Shown here one piece after another: positions 28,329 to 36,808 of a stretch of DNA of 64,000 bases. How positions within the stretch are numbered: position 1 is the stretch's first letter; the number at the start of each line of letters is the position of its first letter. Source of the stretch: Mariniflexile fucanivorans (lineage in GTDB: Bacteria > Bacteroidota > Bacteroidia > Flavobacteriales > Flavobacteriaceae); assembly GCF_004341235.1 (NCBI RefSeq), contig NZ_SLUP01000002.1, forward strand, positions 1 through 64,000, given 5' to 3'. The position numbers were made by a program, and so were the translations under genes. The notes below the pieces were generated by a model. The model saw only the letters and a program-made list of their open reading frames with translations, made no database searches and had not been told where the DNA came from.

Positions 28329-31145
28329 ATGATGAAAAATATATTAATAGTTCTTGTCGTATTGTTAATAACAGGAAACTCTTTTGCTAAAGATATTTAT
28401 GTATCACCTAAAGGAGACGATGCTAATTCCGGCACAAAAAACAGTCCTTATTTAAGTTTTGAAAAAGCCTTACAAGACGTAAAAAAATATGCAGGTAACG
28501 AAGCCGTAACGGTCTGGTTTTCTTCTGGAGAATACTATCTTAATAAGACTATTGAGATAGGTAGTGATTATTCCGGAACGGAAAAATATCCCGTTATATT
28601 TTCAGCTTTATTAGGAGCAAAAGTAATCATCAAAGGCTCTCAGCGATTAGAGCATCTAGAATGGAAAGCCTATAGAAATGGTATTTATCAAGCGCAAGTT
28701 CCTGAAGGATTGTCGTTTGACCAATTATTTGTTAATGAAGAACGCCAAATTAGAGCACGATTCCCTAATTATGATTATGAGAATCCACTTCGTGATGGCA
28801 AAGGATATCATCAAGTCACAGGCGGTACAGATAAGCGTTATGATACATGGTTTTCATTTGACCCTAAAACATTTTCAGATAAAACATGGAGCAATCCAAA
28901 AACAGGAATAGTTCATGGTTTTCAAAGCCATAACTGGGGAAACATGCAGTATAAAATTAATTCAATAAATAAAGAAGCGCATAAAATACTCCTCGATGAA
29001 GGTGGTTGGCAACTTCAAAGAACACATGGTATTGGAGGAGAAAAAAGCCATGCTTCTTACTATTTTATTGAAAATATTTTTGAGGAACTTGATGTTGCTG
29101 GAGAATGGTTCTTAAATACAGAAACCAATACCCTTTATTATTATCCGATGCAAGGCGTAACATTAAGTGACGTTAAAATTGAAGTTCCTGTTATAAAAGA
29201 TATGATTCAGTTGAAGGGTACTAAAGAAGCACCTGTGAAAAATATTCAGTTTAAAGGCTTTCATTTTACACAAACCAACTACACGTTTATGGAGCCTTAT
29301 GAGCCGGTTGCTCGTGGAGATTGGGCAATTCATAGAGGTGGAACCATTTTTATGGAAGGTACAGAAAACCTATTGATTGAAGATTGTAATTTTGAATATG
29401 TTGGTGGAAACGGCATATTTATGAGCGCTTATAATCGTAATAATAAAGTAAGCAGTTGTAGGTTTGTCCATACTGGAGAAAGTGCCGTTTGTTTTGTTGG
29501 TTCTCCTGAAGCCGTTCGTTTTTATCAAACTTGGGATGATCAATTATTAGAAGGAAAGAGTTGGAATAAAATGCGGGAGCAAATGGATTTAGAAGCAGGT
29601 CCAAAAACTCCAGATTATCCAAAAGATTGCGTTGTTGAAAATAGCATCATGCACGATTTTGGTGATGTGGGTAAACAAGTGGCAGGCGTTTACATTTCTA
29701 TGAGCCATAAAATAACGGCCTCACATAACACTATATACAATTGTCCGCGTGCAGGAATATGTATTAACGATGGTACTTGGGGAGGACACCTTATTGAATT
29801 TAATGATATATGGGAAACGGTTAGAGAAACAGGCGAGCATGGGCCTTTTAATTCTTGGGGACGTGAGAGACAATGGAAAGGAGGTAGAGGAACGGATGAG
29901 CATTTTATTAAGGAATTGACGCGACTAGATGCTATTGACAATGTGGTTATTCGAAATAACCGAATCGCTAATTACCGTAAATCTATTAGTGCAGGAAATT
30001 GGACCATTGATTTAGATGATGGGTCTAGTTACTATGAGATATATAATAATTTAAATTTAGGTTCTACCATTAAACTAAGAGATGGCATGGGACGTAAGGT
30101 GTATAACAATATAACCGTAAGTGCAGTTCCATCAGGATGGCATGTATGGCCAGAATATTCAGAAGACGAAATTTATAAAAATATATTTGTGATTTCTGGT
30201 ACATTGCCCGGGGAAAATAAACCTACACAAAATTTTATTCGTGGTGTAGGATTATCTACGGACGTTAAATGGAGTGAAAATTATGATAATAACACCTATT
30301 GGAATGTAAATTATCCTGATAATTTTCACATGTCACCAAATCAGAAAATGGAAGCTTGGAAAAAGGAAGGATACGATCTAAATTCTGTTTCAGCAAACCC
30401 AAATTTTGTGGATCCAATCAAGGGGAATTATCAAGTCAAAGAAAATTCACCAGCATTAAAGACAGGTTTTAAAAACTTCCCTATGGATCAGTTCGGTCAT
30501 CAAATGACTCGTATTTTACCCTTTGGAGGTGATTTTGAAAACGAAATTATCGTAACCTTAAAAGCAGATAATAATGGAGGTAAGAAAGCAAAAGTTTATT
30601 TTACTACAGATGGTTCAGAACCCACTATGAATTCAGCAGAATACTTAGAGCCCTTTAAAATAAATAACTCTACGGTTGTAAAAGCTAGAACGTTTAATTC
30701 TGATGGAATTCCAGTTGGTTTTACAGCTCAAGTTGCATTTACAAAAGTTGAAAAAGTTACGCATCCTAGTTGGTTAAGCACTTTACTTGTTGGTGAATAT
30801 CAAGGAGAAAGAATCGATCAAGGAAAAAGTACAGAAACTAGACAAGCACTTGAAAAAGAATTACATGGCGCTTTGTTAATTAATATCGCAGACGATCCTG
30901 ATTTAATAGATGCAACAGGTGGATATAATTTTGGTTGTTATATTAAGACGTTGGATCCTAAAAAAGGGAAAATGTGGTTGGATGCTGGATTGAACAAAGA
31001 TTGGGTGATTCAAAAATTAAACAAACATAAAATTTTACATATAGCACATTTACAAAAGTTCCTTAAAGAATATTCAGGACAAACAGTAACGATTACTGCG
31101 GTAAGAGATTATGGTTCTAAGGTGTTTGAAGTAAGAATTCCTTAA
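28329..31145 (+). CDS. GH141-like beta-helix enzyme with chitobiase-type and PDZ-like C-terminal domains
   Basis: The ATG at 28329 (MMKNILIVLVVLLITGNSFA) gives a clean signal peptide. The open frame extends 26 codons upstream into the repeat but this is not a credible N-terminus. The mature protein opens with DIYVSPKGDDANSGTKNSP and shares rungs with the paralogue at 23953, including ICINDGTWGGHLIEFND and EHGPFNSWGRERQW. A CHB_HEX_C-type domain follows (KVYFTTDGSEPT, about residue 760). The C-terminal 90-100 residues are PDZ-like (LDAGLNKDWVIQKLNKHKI, then GQTVTITAVRD). It probably acts on fucosyl linkages in the periplasm; substrate is inferred from context. Confidence 0.78.
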   Translation: MMKNILIVLVVLLITGNSFAKDIYVSPKGDDANSGTKNSPYLSFEKALQDVKKYAGNEAVTVWFSSGEYYLNKTIEIGSDYSGTEKYPVIFSALLGAKVIIKGSQRLEHLEWKAYRNGIYQAQVPEGLSFDQLFVNEERQIRARFPNYDYENPLRDGKGYHQVTGGTDKRYDTWFSFDPKTFSDKTWSNPKTGIVHGFQSHNWGNMQYKINSINKEAHKILLDEGGWQLQRTHGIGGEKSHASYYFIENIFEELDVAGEWFLNTETNTLYYYPMQGVTLSDVKIEVPVIKDMIQLKGTKEAPVKNIQFKGFHFTQTNYTFMEPYEPVARGDWAIHRGGTIFMEGTENLLIEDCNFEYVGGNGIFMSAYNRNNKVSSCRFVHTGESAVCFVGSPEAVRFYQTWDDQLLEGKSWNKMREQMDLEAGPKTPDYPKDCVVENSIMHDFGDVGKQVAGVYISMSHKITASHNTIYNCPRAGICINDGTWGGHLIEFNDIWETVRETGEHGPFNSWGRERQWKGGRGTDEHFIKELTRLDAIDNVVIRNNRIANYRKSISAGNWTIDLDDGSSYYEIYNNLNLGSTIKLRDGMGRKVYNNITVSAVPSGWHVWPEYSEDEIYKNIFVISGTLPGENKPTQNFIRGVGLSTDVKWSENYDNNTYWNVNYPDNFHMSPNQKMEAWKKEGYDLNSVSANPNFVDPIKGNYQVKENSPALKTGFKNFPMDQFGHQMTRILPFGGDFENEIIVTLKADNNGGKKAKVYFTTDGSEPTMNSAEYLEPFKINNSTVVKARTFNSDGIPVGFTAQVAFTKVEKVTHPSWLSTLLVGEYQGERIDQGKSTETRQALEKELHGALLINIADDPDLIDATGGYNFGCYIKTLDPKKGKMWLDAGLNKDWVIQKLNKHKILHIAHLQKFLKEYSGQTVTITAVRDYGSKVFEVRIP

Positions 31146-31158
31146 GTTTATGAGATTA

Positions 31159-31356
31159 AAATGATGCTTGTTAATGTTGTTATTGCACTAAGTTTATTGA
31201 ACCATAAACCAAAGCGCCAATAGTACCATTTCCAGAAAGAAGCCCTTCTCTCCATTGGCTAGCAGGAGTAATCATAGTCATACCACGATTGCAGTGCTGA
31301 TTATCAAATTTAGTTGTTTGATTTTTAGTTTTAGTCTCTGGGGTTGAGAACAAGCA
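31159..31356 (-). pseudogene. GH95 N-terminal remnant
   Basis: On the minus strand an open stretch reads FSTPETKTK, then MTMITPASQWREGLLSG, then NGTIGALVYGSINLVQ and a stop. PASQWREG...GNGTIGALVYG is the hallmark start of GH95 enzymes (family pattern W-EALPLGNGRLGAMVFG). The remaining roughly 700 codons are absent; only about 55-60 residues survive. The intact GH95-like gene at 19615 has a different N-terminus, so this is the trace of a second, lost GH95. Confidence 0.6.
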
Positions 31357-31404
31357 AAAATAATAGGGAGTGCGTTATCACAAATAGTAACGCACTCCCT
31401 ATTA
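31356..31404 (-). terminator. Terminator of the T9SS TIM-barrel gene
   Basis: A perfect 17-bp stem (TAATAGGGAGTGCGTTA at 31361-31377 against 31388-31404) has a 10-nt loop. On the minus strand it is followed by TTTTTG, fitting a terminator for the gene that ends at 31476. Confidence 0.75.
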
Positions 31405-31475
31405 ACTGTTCTCTTAATCATATTAAATATTTTAATTATTATCATTTTGAAGTCAAGCCTACATTATCTCTACTT

Positions 31476-33374
31476 TTATTGCTTTATAAATTTCGAAAAT
31501 TGGCTTTCACCGTTTTTAGAAATGACTTTAAAAACATAAATGCCATCATTTAGTATTGAAACATCGAAAGAGGTTTGGTTGCCTTTAAATTCTAATATTT
31601 TCTGACCACTCAGATTATAAATGATTGCAGAAGAAATTTCTTTTGATAATTTAAAACTTTGTTTTACTGGGTTTGGATACAAAACAAGATTATTTTCTTC
31701 TAAAATATTAGAATTAACACTTAATGTCTCACCTACCAAGTGAGCGCCTTCTGGTCTTACATAAGGAATATAATCTGGTTTTGATGATAGCATCATTCTA
31801 TCATTTATTTCCTGCATGATTGTCATTTCATCAGGAGTAATAGAACCATCGGTTATTGTAGTACTCCAAGTAATTGCAGCTCCTGCATCCGTAAAAGTTC
31901 GTACAAAACGGTAGGCTTGTTCTACTTCAAATATTAAATCGGCTCTTGCTACGCTCCATTGTTGTCTAATAGGTGCGAAATAATGTTTTAAAGTTTGTTT
32001 GCTACCATCATAAGAGGACCAAGGATTTTCAGTAATTAGAGGAAACGTAAACTCTTCATATGCCCACGAATTTGGTGGTGCCCCTTGCCCTAAAGGTGTA
32101 GGATGACCTGCGGTAAAATCCATATAAGGATCATTGGCTTCTAAGAAAAATACATTATAATCTGTAGGATCTGTATCATCTACGCCGTCAGAGTCTACTT
32201 GGATTCGGTTTCCATTAACATCTTTTATATAGGATTTATCAAGATTAGTTGCAATAGCAACATCTGGATCTACGTCTCTAATCATTGCGATAAAAGGAGC
32301 TACCTCTGCCGCTGGTAGACTACCTAGGTTATCTACCCAATATCCATCTGCCAAGCCTTTGAATCGTTCAAAATAACCTCTCGCTAATGTTCTCCAACCC
32401 AAAGCTTGATCTCCACCAAAGTTTAAATTACAATAATTTTCCCATGCTACTGAAATGGCAGCTTCTGTAGCATCAGAAGATCCTTGAATATTAGAAGGAC
32501 CACCTCCATTGATATAAAGAATTACTTTTTTTCCTGAATTTTTCAGGATAGAAATTATATCCAGTATTATTTGTTCGTTTGCTAACGAAGGAACCATTGC
32601 TGGATGAATTTCATTGGCAACATCTACATAAGGATTATCTCTTAAGGTATAATAATATCCATGTGCTGGATGTGTAAAATTGGTCATAACATAACCAACT
32701 GCTGGTAAATTATCTACAATTTGTTGCACGCCTGCTACCCATCCTGAACCGCTTTCGGCGTCCAAATTATAACCTCCAGGAACATTGAATCTAACTCCCC
32801 AAGTACCCGATAAAAAGGCGGCTTTAGTTATAATATTTTTATTAGTAACTTTAAAATTATATAATCTAGCTGCCGTAACTCCTGATGAAGTACCTACATC
32901 CAAATCAGTTATTTCAAATTTAATAGGCGTTGGTGTAGTTGAAAATGTGACAGCCCCAGCATAAGCAACAGTTAATGCTTGATATGGGGAACCACTCCCA
33001 TCACCAGAGGCATAGGTAAATGTCTGTGGTGTTTCAGTCCCAACCGTAATTTTTATAGCCATTGTATTTCCTTCGTATTTTCTAAAATCAAAAGAAATAA
33101 TACCATCAACAGTACCTGATGAAGTTTGAGCATTAAGTTCAAACGTACCGGCAACATCATTAGAATCAGCAACTGCAGCCCTTAATTGAGTATAAACTGA
33201 TGGATTTCCTCCTTCAGTAATATTAGCAGCCGTACCAGTAGAAACAACCGTTACCAAAGGACCTACCATCTTAAATGTATTATCTACTGCATCCAAAGTT
33301 ATAGTAGCTTGTGCAAATGCCATTGTGCTAGCAAATAAAAAGGTTGCGAGAATAAGTAATTGTTTAATCATCAT
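31476..33374 (-). CDS. T9SS-exported TIM-barrel-like glycosidase candidate, paralogue of 15921
   Basis: The ATG at 33374 (MMIKQLLILATFLFASTMAFA) is preferred over a TTG-started frame to 33389. An N-terminal beta module (about 20-180) resembles the sulfatase tail modules of 12690. The main domain opens with AAFLSGTWGVRFNVPGG and keeps the paralogue's landmarks: HPAHGYYYTLRDN, KKVILYINGGG, ADGYWVDN (Asp348, candidate catalytic), NSWAYEEFTFP and RPEGAHLVGE. A T9SS tail follows (LVLYPNPVKQSFKL). The N-terminal module differs from the paralogue's while the barrel is conserved, so the barrel is the functional unit. It lies 265-280 nt behind the 33.6-43.7 kb operon and may have its own promoter. Confidence 0.7.
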   Translation of the reverse strand: MMIKQLLILATFLFASTMAFAQATITLDAVDNTFKMVGPLVTVVSTGTAANITEGGNPSVYTQLRAAVADSNDVAGTFELNAQTSSGTVDGIISFDFRKYEGNTMAIKITVGTETPQTFTYASGDGSGSPYQALTVAYAGAVTFSTTPTPIKFEITDLDVGTSSGVTAARLYNFKVTNKNIITKAAFLSGTWGVRFNVPGGYNLDAESGSGWVAGVQQIVDNLPAVGYVMTNFTHPAHGYYYTLRDNPYVDVANEIHPAMVPSLANEQIILDIISILKNSGKKVILYINGGGPSNIQGSSDATEAAISVAWENYCNLNFGGDQALGWRTLARGYFERFKGLADGYWVDNLGSLPAAEVAPFIAMIRDVDPDVAIATNLDKSYIKDVNGNRIQVDSDGVDDTDPTDYNVFFLEANDPYMDFTAGHPTPLGQGAPPNSWAYEEFTFPLITENPWSSYDGSKQTLKHYFAPIRQQWSVARADLIFEVEQAYRFVRTFTDAGAAITWSTTITDGSITPDEMTIMQEINDRMMLSSKPDYIPYVRPEGAHLVGETLSVNSNILEENNLVLYPNPVKQSFKLSKEISSAIIYNLSGQKILEFKGNQTSFDVSILNDGIYVFKVISKNGESQFSKFIKQ

Positions 33375-33388
33375 ATTTAAGAGGTTCA

Positions 33389-33418
33389 ATTAATGGTAAT
33401 TGTTTAATTACCATTAAT
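33389..33418. promoter_or_regulatory. Palindrome directly upstream of the TIM-barrel gene
   Basis: ATTAATGGTAATT and AATTACCATTAAT are exact complements separated by GTTT. The palindrome ends 15 nt before the start codon, so it could be a leader hairpin or an operator. The rest of 33419-33654 holds no gene. Confidence 0.55.
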
Positions 33419-33654
33419 CTTGTTAGTTAAAACAAAATTAAATCCAAACACAATATTTCGTTTTGCTTAATTCAGTCAAACACTTGCTTATTCCTTGCTA
33501 AAACACTTATAGTAAGCAAAATACTGCAATAACAATATCTTACTAGCTATATTCAATATTATTTTGACCCCATTTATGAAGAGAAACACCCTTGTGGGCG
33601 TAAACAAAAAAATCCATCCGTATAAATCACTTTATCAAAATAACCTTTAGAAAT

Positions 33655-35211
33655 TTACTCACCAGAGTCTTTCTTTTTAGACTTACCTTTTTTAGACTTA
33701 CCTTTTTTAGAATTGTTGTTATTAGAACTTTTGTTTTCTTCACTTTTCCACAAAACAATTCCATCAACATCATTTTTAGATGCAATACCTTCAGTAGTAC
33801 GACCATTAGCAATATCTTTTTCTAAATGAGCCAGTAATTCTTTGACAATTTCAGGCTTTTTATCATATAAATTAGTCGTTTCAGCGGGGTCTTTTTCCAT
33901 ATCATACAATTGTGCTTTAGGCATATTTCCGGATTGCGCTTCATTTGGTGAAGACCAACCTCCAGAACCTCTTGCTAATAACAATTTCCATTTTCCTTGT
34001 CTATACCCAAAATGACCACTAATAGAATGATGTATTACACCTGCTCTTGTAGAAACAATCGGTTTTCCAGATAATGCTGGTAAAAAACTAACACTATCTT
34101 CACCACTACCATCTGGCATAGATTTTCCTATAATGGTTGCCACGGTTGCAAAAACATCTGTTAAGCAAATTAATTCCTTGCTTGTAGAACCTGGTTTTAC
34201 TTTATCCCCCCATTTTAAAATAAAGGGTATACGGTGTCCTCCATCCCATAAATCGGATTTCGAACCACGAAACCCTCCACTTACTAAATGGCCTTGTTTT
34301 TCTAAAGCAGGAATCTTAGCGGCTTTGGAACACCCATTATCACTACTAAAAATAACCAGTGTGTTTTTTGATAAACCATTGTCTTCAATCGCTTTCATGA
34401 TGGCACCAACGGTAGCATCCGTTTGCATCACAAAATCAGCATAATCCCCCATTCCACTTTTTCCTTGCCATTCCTTTGAAGGAACTATTGGTGTATGCGG
34501 AGATCCTAAAGGAACATACAGAAAAAAGGGTTTCTTGTCGTTGTTTTTAGATTGATTGTTAATATATGCAACTGATTTTTCCGTTAGTCTTGGCAACATA
34601 TTAATTTCTTCATCGTGAAGTATGACTTTGTTATTTTCAATCACTGCTTTCATATCACCAGCGTGATGAAATCCATGATAATAATCAAATCCACGATTTA
34701 CAGGTCCGTCAGGAATTACAGTTCCTACAGGAGGTAGAGCGTCCTTACCCTTCTTTGCAATAGATTTTTTTGTAGTAGGGTCTAAATACTGAAAATTAAG
34801 GTGCCATTTACCAATGATTCCTGTATGATACCCTTCTGATTTAAGGAAACTCGCCATCGTAGGACGGTCTTCCACAATTAAATCTGGTGCATAGCCTTGA
34901 ACAACGCCACTTTGCAACTTAGTTCGCCAACTATAACGCCCCGTCATAAGTCCATAGCGTGTTGGTGTACAAACGGATGCCCCCGCATGAGCATCTGTAA
35001 AAATCATTCCTTCACGACCCAATTTATCTATATGAGGTGTTTTAATTTTACTGGTTTCAGGTGCAAGACTTTGCACATCTCCATATCCTAAATCGTCACA
35101 TAGTATCAATACGATGTTTGGTTTTTGAGGTTTCACTTGAGCTGTAATAGTATAACTTGTGAACCCAAATACTAGTAGTAAGTAGAATGCTGTTTGTATT
35201 TTATTTTTCAT
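33655..35211 (-). CDS. S1 family sulfatase (group B) with basic low-complexity tail
   Basis: A 518-residue secreted sulfatase with a signal peptide (cleavage near TITAQ). Motifs are LCDDLGYGD, the formylglycine motif CTPTR (Cys81) followed by YGLMTGRYSWRT, GKWHLN, FSSDNGCSK and WDGGHRIPFI. The group-B tail NGRTTEGIASKND is followed by about 35 residues of Ser, Asn, Lys and Gly (KKGKSKKGKSKKK), absent from its paralogues. The basic tail could hold the enzyme near sulfated glycan. It is the sixth gene of a tight minus-strand operon, 13 nt after the previous sulfatase. Confidence 0.93.
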   Translation of the reverse strand: MKNKIQTAFYLLLVFGFTSYTITAQVKPQKPNIVLILCDDLGYGDVQSLAPETSKIKTPHIDKLGREGMIFTDAHAGASVCTPTRYGLMTGRYSWRTKLQSGVVQGYAPDLIVEDRPTMASFLKSEGYHTGIIGKWHLNFQYLDPTTKKSIAKKGKDALPPVGTVIPDGPVNRGFDYYHGFHHAGDMKAVIENNKVILHDEEINMLPRLTEKSVAYINNQSKNNDKKPFFLYVPLGSPHTPIVPSKEWQGKSGMGDYADFVMQTDATVGAIMKAIEDNGLSKNTLVIFSSDNGCSKAAKIPALEKQGHLVSGGFRGSKSDLWDGGHRIPFILKWGDKVKPGSTSKELICLTDVFATVATIIGKSMPDGSGEDSVSFLPALSGKPIVSTRAGVIHHSISGHFGYRQGKWKLLLARGSGGWSSPNEAQSGNMPKAQLYDMEKDPAETTNLYDKKPEIVKELLAHLEKDIANGRTTEGIASKNDVDGIVLWKSEENKSSNNNNSKKGKSKKGKSKKKDSGE

Positions 35212-35224
35212 TTGAATATAGTTG

Positions 35225-36796
35225 TTAATTGTTTTTATTTAAGGCAAATTCTGCTTGTGGCCAATAACTAGAAATAGGATCATTAGGTTGATTTTCACCT
35301 TTTGTCGTTCTTCCATCATTAATTTGTTTGATCAATAATTGTTTTAATTCTTTTACTTTTTCAGGGTATTTTGTTGCTACATCATCTTTTTCAGCGATAT
35401 CTGTTTTTAAATTGTACAAAATATCATGGTCATCTTTGCTCCTTGATTTCCCTGGTTCTCCCGCTGCATTTACACCTGAATTAGGCGATGCAATCAATTT
35501 CCAATCCCCTTTTCTGATGGCGAAAACACCTTCTTTACTATGATGAATAGTCGCTTCTCTTTCGTATTTCCCATTTTGAAGCAATAATGGAAGCATGCTA
35601 AAACTGTCTTCTGCTTCATTATCTTTCAAATTATAATTCACTAGATCCGCACAAGTAGCCATAAAATCCGTAGTACAAATAGTAGCATCCGAAACCGAAT
35701 TGGGTTTAATCATTTTTGGCCATTTTACTAAAAAAGGTACGCGATGACCTCCTTCTAAATAACTTCCTTTGAAACCATTGTATATATAACTTGGGCTATG
35801 ACCTGCTTTTTTTAACAATGGAAGATTTACTGTCGTTGCACATCCATTATCACTAGTAAAGACAACTAGTGTATTTTCTTCAATTCCTTGTTCTTTTAAT
35901 GTTTTAAAAATGTCTCCCATTAAATCATCAATCATCATTACAAAATCAGCATACGGATTGATACCACTTTTGCCATCCCATGGTGCAATTGGCAATACTG
36001 GATTATGTGGTGCTGGTAATGGTAAATAGATAAAGAAAGGCTTGTCTGACTTAGCGTTATCTTTAATATAAGAAATCGTTTTATTTACAAAATCAGGAAG
36101 CACTTGTTCATGCACAAAATCATCTGAAATGGCTCCTTTTATCCAAGTACTATACTCATTTTCACCGCGTTTTCGTTCCGATATACTAGTAGGAAGCATC
36201 GATGGTTTATCATTTTCTAAATAGACAAAAGGAGGCATATTTAAAGAAGCGGCTAATGTATAGGAATAATCAAAACCTAAATTATTAGGTCCAAATTTTA
36301 ACTTTTTGCTATAATCAATTTTAGAGATATCAAGACGATCTTCTCTGTCTGCATAATAGTCAAACTCTTTAGCACCGTCTTTCATAGACCAATTAAGACC
36401 TAAATGCCATTTCCCAATACTTGCCGTATTATAGCCTTTATCTTTTAGCATTTTTGCGACTGTCAAACGTCCTTCTTTTATCAAAGTTGGTGAACTTCCC
36501 CATAAAACAAATTCTTTCAAAGGCGTTCTCCAATTGTATCTCCCTGTTAAAATACCATATCTGGTAGGCGTACAAACGGATGATGAAGTATGCGCATCGT
36601 TAAACTTCAACCCTTCTCTTCCCATTTGATCAAGGTGTGGTGTAGGTATTTTTCCGTTTTCGTTATAAATGGTTAAATCTCCAATACCTAAATCATCTGC
36701 CAGGATATAAATAATATTTGGTTTTACCTGCTCTTGGGCTTGTAATGAATTACAAACTAAAAGAAATACTAATATTTTAAGATAATTACTTTTCAT
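35225..36796 (-). CDS. S1 family sulfatase (group B)
   Basis: A 523-residue secreted sulfatase with a signal peptide (cleavage near SLQAQ). Motifs are LADDLGIGD, the formylglycine motif CTPTR (Cys75) followed by YGILTGRYNWRT, GKWHLG, FTSDNGCAT and LEGGHRVPFL. The group-B tail is NDGRTTKGENQPND. AIRKGDWKLIASPNSG near the C-terminus is the segment that matches the degenerate remnant at 58950. Spacings of 12-13 nt to both neighbours show operon membership. Acts in the periplasm; sulfate position unknown. Confidence 0.93.
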   Translation of the reverse strand: MKSNYLKILVFLLVCNSLQAQEQVKPNIIYILADDLGIGDLTIYNENGKIPTPHLDQMGREGLKFNDAHTSSSVCTPTRYGILTGRYNWRTPLKEFVLWGSSPTLIKEGRLTVAKMLKDKGYNTASIGKWHLGLNWSMKDGAKEFDYYADREDRLDISKIDYSKKLKFGPNNLGFDYSYTLAASLNMPPFVYLENDKPSMLPTSISERKRGENEYSTWIKGAISDDFVHEQVLPDFVNKTISYIKDNAKSDKPFFIYLPLPAPHNPVLPIAPWDGKSGINPYADFVMMIDDLMGDIFKTLKEQGIEENTLVVFTSDNGCATTVNLPLLKKAGHSPSYIYNGFKGSYLEGGHRVPFLVKWPKMIKPNSVSDATICTTDFMATCADLVNYNLKDNEAEDSFSMLPLLLQNGKYEREATIHHSKEGVFAIRKGDWKLIASPNSGVNAAGEPGKSRSKDDHDILYNLKTDIAEKDDVATKYPEKVKELKQLLIKQINDGRTTKGENQPNDPISSYWPQAEFALNKNN

Positions 36797-36808
36797 TGTT
36801 TTTCCCTT

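Noticed and set aside
33375-33389. Upstream TTG start for the TIM-barrel gene
   Set aside because: It would place extra residues before a complete signal peptide and overlap the palindrome.
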